Of a DNA stretch of 11,671 bases, positions 6,249 to 11,671 are shown piece after piece. This DNA comes from Xanthobacteraceae bacterium (GTDB lineage: Bacteria; Pseudomonadota; Alphaproteobacteria; Rhizobiales; Xanthobacteraceae), in the NCBI GenBank assembly GCA_030043175.1, contig JASHYD010001405.1, positions 1 through 11,671 of the forward strand. Direction: 5' to 3'. Below the pieces are notes generated by a model that saw nothing but the letters and a program-made list of their open reading frames with translations, was not told where the DNA came from and ran no database searches. A program made the position numbers and the translations under genes. The first letter of the stretch is position 1; each line of letters starts with the position of its first letter.

Positions 6249-7178
6249 ATGAGTTTTGCGCGGGCACTCTACGGTTACGCGTGCCGCAGCTTGGGAATGC
6301 TGCTCTTTGCTGGTACGGTGCTCGCCCCGGCAGACATCACCAGGGGTTCAATCGGCAGCAGTTCGGTCGAGTCAAGTTCGATCGACAGGAATGCCACTGA
6401 TACGATCGACAAGAGCACCATTGATAACGTCGACGAGTGCATGGTGGCGCAGATTTGCATTGACCGTTATCTCTGGTCGCTATACGAGCGGACGCGCAAA
6501 ATCGATACGATCAAGGTGCCAGAACAGACAAAGGTGAGCGTTAAGCGGAAAGGCAAAACCAAGATCGTCTCAAAGACGAGCTATAAGTTCATCGATGAGG
6601 ATTTCGCGTGGAAGGATCCAGATGCCGCTAAAAGGGCCGGCATGTCTGCCGAGGATTATGTCATTGGTGGCATGGATCCGAATTTCAGGGTCACGCTCTA
6701 TCATGCATTGCGATCGCTCGAAGATGCTGGCCTAATGCCAGGTATAACATGCGCGTTTCGTGACGACTACCGGCAAACCATCGCCACGGGTCTGAAGGCT
6801 CAAAGCGACAGGTCCTATCACGGTGGGAGCTTCCGGGGCGGCTATGGTCACGGGCTAGCGGCCGATATTGTGAGCATAAAGGGCGACACACGTGCGGAGC
6901 GATTGGCTTCCAGTCAGGAATTGTGGAAATGGATCGATACCCACGAAAAAGAGCTTGGAATCGGAAGACCATATCTCGATCGAGACCCGCCGCATGTCGC
7001 TCCTACTGATGGCGAGGAGTATGCTACTCACCGCCTCCGGCTGAATACACAACATGCTGAATCGAAGGCCAAGAAGCCTTCACCGCCCCCTCTCCACAAT
7101 GATCACAGCCTGTCGAAGCGTACCGGAGCGACAAAACCTTCAAGGCAGCAATCCAAACCGCAAACTCATTCAATTTGA
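6249..7178 (+). CDS. Secreted peptidase M15-like protein (D-Ala-D-Ala carboxypeptidase-type fold)
   Basis: The 309-residue product starts at ATG 6249 with AGGGGG eight bases upstream. A signal peptide is likely (basic MSFARALYGYACR, then hydrophobic SLGMLLFAGTVLA). A Ser/Thr/Asp-rich, low-complexity stretch (about 33-62) and a basic segment (about 94-110) follow. The catalytic-looking part spans about 140-255. It has ITCAFRDDYRQ, then SYHGGSFRGGYGHGLAADIV with His201 and Asp206 in H-x4-D spacing, and then DRDPPHVAP with Asp246 and His249. That is the zinc-ligand and acid layout of M15/Hedgehog-type peptidases, which trim peptidoglycan cross-links. The usual ExxH-like pair is DPPH here. Residues 270-309 are a Pro/Lys/Ser/Gln tail, perhaps wall-associating. 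Codon use looks AT-richer than the neighbours, hinting at transfer. No lysis or phage neighbour is present. Confidence 0.7.
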   Translation: MSFARALYGYACRSLGMLLFAGTVLAPADITRGSIGSSSVESSSIDRNATDTIDKSTIDNVDECMVAQICIDRYLWSLYERTRKIDTIKVPEQTKVSVKRKGKTKIVSKTSYKFIDEDFAWKDPDAAKRAGMSAEDYVIGGMDPNFRVTLYHALRSLEDAGLMPGITCAFRDDYRQTIATGLKAQSDRSYHGGSFRGGYGHGLAADIVSIKGDTRAERLASSQELWKWIDTHEKELGIGRPYLDRDPPHVAPTDGEEYATHRLRLNTQHAESKAKKPSPPPLHNDHSLSKRTGATKPSRQQSKPQTHSI

Positions 7179-7362
7179 TTGCATCCGCGCGCGTGCGAGC
7201 TTACCGGCACGCAGTTCATCAACGCCCGTCAATCATTACAATTCAACCTTCAAGCTCGGAACAGACGCTAAGCGGGACGCTGACCTCGTCGAATATCTGA
7301 AAATATCGTCGCCGCATCGGCTCTACAAATGCAAGCGCTGCGGCAAGGTTGTCGCGATCTAG
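7054..7362 (+). CDS. ORF with zinc-ribbon-like C-terminus; start uncertain, possibly a remnant
   Basis: Only the last third of this 102-codon frame looks like protein: NHYNSTFKLGTDAKRD and then LVEYLKISSPHRLYK ending CKRCGKVVAI. CKRCGKVV is a CxxC knuckle of zinc-ribbon type; the second cysteine pair expected of a full ribbon is absent, and the next upstream Cys lies in unconvincing sequence. The frame's ATGs (7054 and 7099) lie inside the M15-like gene and have no ribosome-binding site. No ATG, GTG or TTG occurs in frame after 7101. The recognisable part may therefore be the tail of a gene that lost its 5' end, or a gene with an unusual start. A 5-bp hairpin GACGG-CCAA-CCGTC (7364-7377) directly follows the stop. 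Confidence 0.3.
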   Translation: MLNRRPRSLHRPLSTMITACRSVPERQNLQGSNPNRKLIQFDCIRARASLPARSSSTPVNHYNSTFKLGTDAKRDADLVEYLKISSPHRLYKCKRCGKVVAI

Positions 7363-7481
7363 AGACGGCCAACCGTCGGCTGTGGCGCATGCATGTTGGA
7401 AAAGCTGATGTGAAACGAGATCGTGAAGGCCTAGTGTTGCCGTGAAACGAGCAGCGTTGTGACCTCCACGGCCATTCCCCT

Positions 7482-9212
7482 TCAGCGCCAGAGGTTGGTT
7501 TTCGCAAGGTCGACGATTTCGTCCGCGCGACCGCTCATGATCGCCTTCACCATGTAGAGCGAGAAACCCTTTGCCATTTCGACGGTGATTGCGGGCGGCA
7601 TCGCAAGCTCCGTCCGCGCGACGTTGGCATCGACAAGAACCGGACCCTCATGCGCAAGCGCCTCGGCTATTCCATCATCGACATCGGCCGGATTGGCGAG
7701 ACTGATCCCGCGAATACCGACCGCCTGAGCCATCGCGGCGAAGTTTGGATTGTCGAGTTCGGTCCCATAGACGAGAAAGCCCGTCGATTTCTGCTCAAGC
7801 TCGATGAAACCGAGCGCGCCGTTATTGAAGACGAAGACCTTCACGGGCAGCTTAAGTTGCGCGAGACTGATGAAATCGCCCATCAGCATGGTGAAGCCGC
7901 CGTCGCCCGACAGCGACACGACCTGCCGGTCGGGCAACGCCTTCTGGGCACCGATCGCTTGCGCCATCGCGTTCGCCATCGAGCCGTGCCAGAACGATCC
8001 CAGCAGCCGACGGCGACCATTCATGGCGAGGTAGCGTGCTGCCCAAACCGTCGGCAGACCGACATCGCAGGTAAAGATGGCGTCTGCGGCGGCACGATCG
8101 CTGATCGCCTTGGCGACCTGCTGTGGATGGATGATATCTCTCCGGCTGCCGGCGGCGAGTTCGTCAAGCTCGCGGCGCGCCTTCGCATAGTGCTGCTGCG
8201 CCTGCGTCAGATGCGTGTAATCGCGTTTGTGCTCGAGGCGCGGCAGCAGCCCCTGCAGCGTCGCCTTGACGTCTCCCACCACGGCGAGGTCGACCGCCGT
8301 GCGCCGCCCGATTTGCTCCGGCCGAATATCGACCTGTGCGACGCGAACGCCGCCTCCGCTCGGATAGAACTGCCTATAGGGGAAGTCCGTGCCGAGCATG
8401 AGCAGCACGTCGCAGTCGAGCATGGCGTAGTAGCCAGACGAAAAACCGATCAGCCCGGTCATTCCGACGTCGTAAGGGTTATCCCATTCGACGTGTTCCT
8501 TGCCGCGCATCGCGTGCACCATCGGTGCCTTGAGCCGGTCGCCGAGCGCCAACAGCTCGCTGTGGGCGCCGGCGCATCCGGAGCCACACAGGATGGTCAC
8601 CCTGCCCTCGCCATTGAGCAGCGCGGCGAGGCGATCGAGGTCTGCCGCTGCCGGGGTTACCACTGGCTGTGGGGGCAGCAAACTCGCGAGCTTCGGCGGC
8701 GGTGCGTCAGCGGCCCGCTGCAACGCGACATCGCCGGGGATGACCACAACCGAAACGCCACGCCTGCCGACCGCCTCCCGGATCGCGACCTCGAGAGTAC
8801 GCGGCATCTGATGGGCCCCGGAAACGAGCTCGCAGTAGTGGCTGCATTCCTTGAAAAGGCTCTCCGGGTGCGTTGCCTGGAAGTAGTTGGCGCCGATCTC
8901 AGCGGAGGGAATGTGCGCCGCAACCGCGAGCACAGGCACGCGCGAGCGATGGCAGTCGAACAGGCCGTTGATGAGATGCAGGTTCCCCGGCCCACAGCTG
9001 CCCGCACAGACTCCAAGCGCTCCGGTAAGATGCGCTTCTGCACCAGCCGCGAAGGCCGCCACCTCCTCATGGCGCACGTGCACCCACTCGATCTTGCCTT
9101 GACGACGAATCGCGTCAGTCAGGCCGTTGAGACTGTCGCCAACAATGCCATAGATCCGTTTGACGCCCGCCACTGCGAGAGTTTCAGCAAACTGGTCTGC
9201 AACAGTGCCCAT
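7482..9212 (-). CDS. poxB: Pyruvate:ubiquinone oxidoreductase (pyruvate dehydrogenase, quinone; PoxB)
   Basis: This complete 576-residue thiamine-diphosphate/FAD enzyme decarboxylates pyruvate to acetate and CO2, passing electrons to membrane ubiquinone (EC 1.2.5.1). It follows E. coli PoxB closely throughout: [15 protein letters not shown], then [14 protein letters not shown] with catalytic Glu49, then [20 protein letters not shown]. The FAD-domain segment [13 protein letters not shown] and [19 protein letters not shown] are also matched. The ThDP-Mg motif starts GDGG at 436 and ends NN at 463-464. The C-terminus [18 protein letters not shown]...AKTNLWR matches the amphipathic lipid-binding tail that activates the E. 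coli enzyme at the membrane (there ending AKTNWLR). The ATG at 9212 has only a weak GAG-type ribosome-binding site, and an in-frame TGA just upstream fixes the start. No phosphoketolase, acetate kinase or acs neighbour is visible. Confidence 0.95.
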   Translation of the reverse strand: MGTVADQFAETLAVAGVKRIYGIVGDSLNGLTDAIRRQGKIEWVHVRHEEVAAFAAGAEAHLTGALGVCAGSCGPGNLHLINGLFDCHRSRVPVLAVAAHIPSAEIGANYFQATHPESLFKECSHYCELVSGAHQMPRTLEVAIREAVGRRGVSVVVIPGDVALQRAADAPPPKLASLLPPQPVVTPAAADLDRLAALLNGEGRVTILCGSGCAGAHSELLALGDRLKAPMVHAMRGKEHVEWDNPYDVGMTGLIGFSSGYYAMLDCDVLLMLGTDFPYRQFYPSGGGVRVAQVDIRPEQIGRRTAVDLAVVGDVKATLQGLLPRLEHKRDYTHLTQAQQHYAKARRELDELAAGSRRDIIHPQQVAKAISDRAAADAIFTCDVGLPTVWAARYLAMNGRRRLLGSFWHGSMANAMAQAIGAQKALPDRQVVSLSGDGGFTMLMGDFISLAQLKLPVKVFVFNNGALGFIELEQKSTGFLVYGTELDNPNFAAMAQAVGIRGISLANPADVDDGIAEALAHEGPVLVDANVARTELAMPPAITVEMAKGFSLYMVKAIMSGRADEIVDLAKTNLWR

Positions 9213-9719
9213 GTTCGCTCACATACGCGAAACCAGCGCTCCCGATCGCTCGGAATGACGTTGTCGAGGTTATGCGAAAAGCAATATTCGCTTTAGCCAG
9301 ACCACGGCCCAGGTTGCCTGCGTCATGGGTGTCGCGCGATTTTCGCTACCCGGACAAATTTGCCCGCGAGCTCCCGGTCGCCCGACAGATGCGGGTCTTG
9401 CCTTTCTGCCCATCAATAGCACTTTCGCCTTTGAACGACGCGTCCGCGTCGCTGAGCATCTCGTGCATCGTGATCTCACCCACGGTCTCGGATGCTGCTC
9501 ATGAATATTGGCGAAAGCGCCGTCTGCTCAAATTGGCCGCCCAAAGACTAAAATCGATTTCATAGAATACAGTTCCAAAAAATACGGAGTCGGCTCGGCG
9601 GTAGGGAGACAAGCAATTTACGGGTCGCTGAATGCTCGCAGCTCAATAGTCATCTCCGCGAGATGGCGGCGAGCAGGATCATCACGGCGAGCGTCAGATC
9701 TTGGGCATCTCGCGAATTC
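9213..9719. other. Spacer with possible decayed coding fragments
   Basis: No gene is recognised. On the minus strand a 40-codon frame (ATG at 9468, stop at 9346) is preceded by GGGTGAG six bases upstream and starts MHEMLSDADASFKGESAIDG. A different minus frame across the same area ends at 9323 with DPHLSGDRELAGKFVRVAKI. Both look protein-like, so the pair could be one short gene broken by a frameshift near 9395. Plus-strand frames (9272-9565, 9508-9801) have shadow-like composition. The left end should hold the poxB promoter, but no clear boxes are seen. Confidence 0.3.
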
Positions 9720-10070
9720 GGGAAGACGGCTGCCGTCGAGCGCCTTGAAGAGCTTGCGAGGTTTTAGCGACACGTTAGTGATGCTCGTTACGGTGGCGTA
9801 GCCTGTAAAAGCGTCCGCTCGGCATCGATCACCATGAGAAATCACCGATACCGTCGCTGTAGCGCTGGCGCCAAGGGCACTGGCGGGTAACTCAATGGGA
9901 AGCTTCAGCTGCGTCAGGCACTGTTGTTCGAGCCGATAGATTACGAGCGCGTTGACCACTTCATGCCAAGCCTGGATTAGAGTTTTCTGATACCCAACCG
10001 CAGCCTCCTTGCTGTTGCGACTTGCGCGGCTCGAGCAGGTGCTTGACCGATTTTGGTCGGGCGAGCCCAA
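9720..10070 (-). pseudogene. Multiply frameshifted NodT-type outer-membrane efflux protein (C-terminal part)
   Basis: Fragments in all three minus frames line up in order with the C-terminal domain of NodT/OprM-type outer-membrane factors, the exit channels of RND efflux pumps. From the 5' side they are LLEPRKSQQQ (about 10011-10040), then YQKTLIQAWHEVVNAL and YRLEQQ (9921-9992), then QRYSDGIGDF (9838-9867). VIDAERTLLQA (9800-9832) and TNVSLKPRKLFKALDG (about 9729-9780) complete the series. Living members read ...LELRKAQQQEAA..YQKTVLQAWHEVDNAL...QRY..G..DFL.VLDAERTLL...LYKALGGGW. The first shift is traceable to one extra base in the CCTCC run, position 10008 or a neighbour. At least three further indels separate the other pieces. 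No membrane-fusion or RND pump gene lies in the window. The 5' two thirds are not recognisable. Confidence 0.75.
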
Positions 10071-10603
10071 GGGCCCGGGCGACGCCGAGGCCGTGCGGAA
10101 CCGGCCGAGCGGGGCCGGCGACAAGCAAAGCCGGACCGTTGAGCGCATTCACCATGCCCCACCAGCACTTGGGCCACCTTGTCGGCCAGGCGCAGCGGGG
10201 CCTATCGACCGGCAGGGCAATCAGCCGCGCGGCCCCGCGCAGGGCCGAAGAACACGGTTGGGTCGGCGATCCAGCGCGTCGGCTTGCCATGTTCCAGGAG
10301 CGACCGCAGCGCCCACCGCAGGCCACGGCCGCTTCTTGCCGGGCTCAGGTCATGCTGCAGCCGGACCAGAGTGGTCGGCCACCGCTCCCCAGCCGGTCAA
10401 GGCAGCGAACAAGCCGTCCACCGCCCTTTGCAATACCGGCGAATGGTAGCGCAGGAGATTCTCCGATCGATTGATCGGGTCGAGAGCAATGACGGCAGAT
10501 CGCCGGACCGGTGTCGGGAAGTTCACAAGGTCGTTGGCAACGGACGGGTCGTAGGTGACGACTCGCCTTTACCTCGGTGACTGCAACACTGATTGGGACG
10601 AAC
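10071..10603. other. Degenerate-looking stretch, no recognised gene
   Basis: This 533-base interval between the efflux remnant and the M28 peptidase has open frames on both strands, but none I can assign. The most protein-like is a minus frame open from 10568 to 10353. It contains YDPSVANDLVNFPTP, AVIALDPINRSENLLRYH and VLQRAVDGLFAALTGWG, but has no start codon after the TAA at 10569-10571. A second minus frame continues the protein-like character near 10370-10210 (TTLVRLQHDLSPARSG, WIADPTVFFGPARG). This fits a frameshifted dead gene. A perfect inverted repeat CCGATC-GATT-GATCGG lies at 10463-10478. Confidence 0.35.
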
Positions 10604-11671
10604 TTACTTCGTGAGGTGCGCCCCTGCGAGCTCCGCGACTGCACCCAACGTCGTCTGCGCGGCATTGAGCCCAAGCCGGAAATCTATATCCGAATAGGAC
10701 GAGAAGCGATCGGTTGCTTGATGATAGTGCGGGTTCCAGCCAGCGCCGATTTGCATGCCGCGCTCGTTTTCACGCAGGCTGATCGCCGGCACGTGGTCCA
10801 TGAATTCCGAGGAGTCGGTATTGCTCATATGTGGACCGACTGCCGCCGGATAGTCCGTGGCATACTTCTCGTTGGCGTCGCGCAAGAAGAAAGCGAGTTT
10901 CATCGCCTGATCGGCGAATTTCGCAGTGGACTGAAATTCGATGTTGATGTCCGCTTCGCGGCGTTGTTCCGCACTCACGTTGCCGTCAGGACCCGGCATG
11001 CCATGATCCCACAGCAGCATGTCGTGCTGGATCATTCCAAGCCAGTTCGGCTCCGGGTAGCGGCCCGATCCCGGCGGACTTTCTTTTCCCTGCAGAGAAG
11101 TTCGCTGCTCGACGTAGGCGCGTGAACCGACGTGTCCCGACTCCTCATTGTTCCACAGCACGAAACGGATCGACCGCTCGGTAACGACGTCTGCATCGCT
11201 GAAGATTCGTGCGAGCTCCATGACCAAGGCTGTCCCTGAACCATCGTCATCAGCAGCTTCGCCAAAGCCCCGCCCGTCCATGTGCGCGCCGACGACATAC
11301 ATCTCGTCTGGATACCTCACGCCGACCTTGGTGCAATACACCTCTTCGCTTGGCCCTGACCTCACAGGCCCCCCGTTGAGGGTACGCAACACAGGATCGG
11401 CTTGGGCAGCGGGATCATTGTTCGGCATCTGCGGCACGACCAAACCCCGCAACCTCGAGCCACCAGCGCCTTTGAGGACCTCACCACTCGAAATTGCAAC
11501 AGCTTGTGTCGCCGCCGTGCTCCGTTGAGGCCCCGGCGCAGGGACGTCGTAAACGTATCTGATTCGCTCTGTGTTGCTACAACCGGAGCTCTTCAGCTGA
11601 GCCTCGATCCAGTCGACCGCGGCCCGGTTGCGATCCGTGCCTTGCTGCCGATCGCCGAATTGTGTCAGGCC
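10604..11671 (-). CDS. M28 family zinc aminopeptidase, C-terminal 355 residues (runs off right edge)
   Basis: The frame is open from the right edge to TAA at 10604, and the gene's start lies outside the window. It is a co-catalytic zinc exopeptidase of family M28. Numbering visible residues from the right edge, the metal-site motifs are all present: GAHMDG (His130), EAADDDGSG (Asp142), NNEESG (catalytic Glu176 and ligand Glu177), QHDM (Asp217) and HYHQATD (His317). The visible start (LTQFGDRQQGTDRNRAAVDW) is the usual N-terminal helix region of such enzymes. Thus only a short N-terminus, probably with a signal peptide, should be missing. M28 enzymes are often exported and release N-terminal amino acids from peptides; the specificity here is unknown. 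TTG or ATG codons inside (for example at 11452) are not needed as starts. No terminator is evident downstream, where decayed DNA begins. Confidence 0.9.
   Translation of the reverse strand, partial: GLTQFGDRQQGTDRNRAAVDWIEAQLKSSGCSNTERIRYVYDVPAPGPQRSTAATQAVAISSGEVLKGAGGSRLRGLVVPQMPNNDPAAQADPVLRTLNGGPVRSGPSEEVYCTKVGVRYPDEMYVVGAHMDGRGFGEAADDDGSGTALVMELARIFSDADVVTERSIRFVLWNNEESGHVGSRAYVEQRTSLQGKESPPGSGRYPEPNWLGMIQHDMLLWDHGMPGPDGNVSAEQRREADINIEFQSTAKFADQAMKLAFFLRDANEKYATDYPAAVGPHMSNTDSSEFMDHVPAISLRENERGMQIGAGWNPHYHQATDRFSSYSDIDFRLGLNAAQTTLGAVAELAGAHLTK

Noticed and set aside
7650..9296. A 548-codon open frame on the plus strand
   Set aside because: It lies antisense to the complete, strongly recognised poxB gene and has the His/Arg/Gln-rich composition of a shadow frame.

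Overview
The window looks like chromosome of a high-GC alphaproteobacterium, most likely Bradyrhizobium or a close relative in the Nitrobacteraceae. This rests on the GC-rich third codon positions, on a small one-TM protein of a type I associate with bradyrhizobia (RYLIAFFIGV...LAWQSY), and on a full CtrA-type box (TTAA-N7-TTAAC). The genus is inferred; no rRNA or other marker gene is present.

Layout, left to right. A minus-strand amidase runs off the left edge (1-413). After a spacer comes a FrnE-type DsbA-family oxidoreductase (937-1632, minus), whose Shine-Dalgarno sequence lies inside a perfect hairpin. Next is a 422-residue protein (2045-3313, minus) that looks like PleD (receiver-receiver-GGDEF) with the catalytic motifs lost; a textbook CtrA box sits just upstream. 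Behind it lies a frameshifted tail of a tyrosine recombinase (about 3429-3616, minus). A complete triosephosphate isomerase follows (3927-4676, plus), then a possible 45-residue ORF (4887-5024, minus) and a small one-TM coiled-coil protein (5090-5500, minus). The 750-base spacer 5501-6248 has no convincing gene but holds a strong intrinsic terminator on the minus strand, so an unrecognised transcript probably ends there. A secreted M15-like peptidase (6249-7178, plus) is followed by a zinc-ribbon-like ORF tail ending at 7362. A complete PoxB-type pyruvate:quinone oxidoreductase (7482-9212, minus) precedes about 1.4 kb of decayed DNA. That DNA includes a multiply frameshifted NodT-type outer-membrane efflux gene (about 9720-10070, minus). 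An M28 zinc aminopeptidase (10604-11671, minus) runs off the right edge.

The genes do not form an obvious operon or a single pathway. Neighbours are mostly separated by 110-750 bases, and two recognisable dead genes (recombinase, efflux channel) lie between metabolic and envelope genes. This reads as a low-density, partly eroded accessory stretch. The best leads are the CtrA box in front of a catalytically dead PleD look-alike, the terminator without a gene in 5780-5829, and the hairpin masking the frnE ribosome-binding site. I found no CRISPR array, tRNA, rRNA, intact transposase or clearly new multi-gene system.
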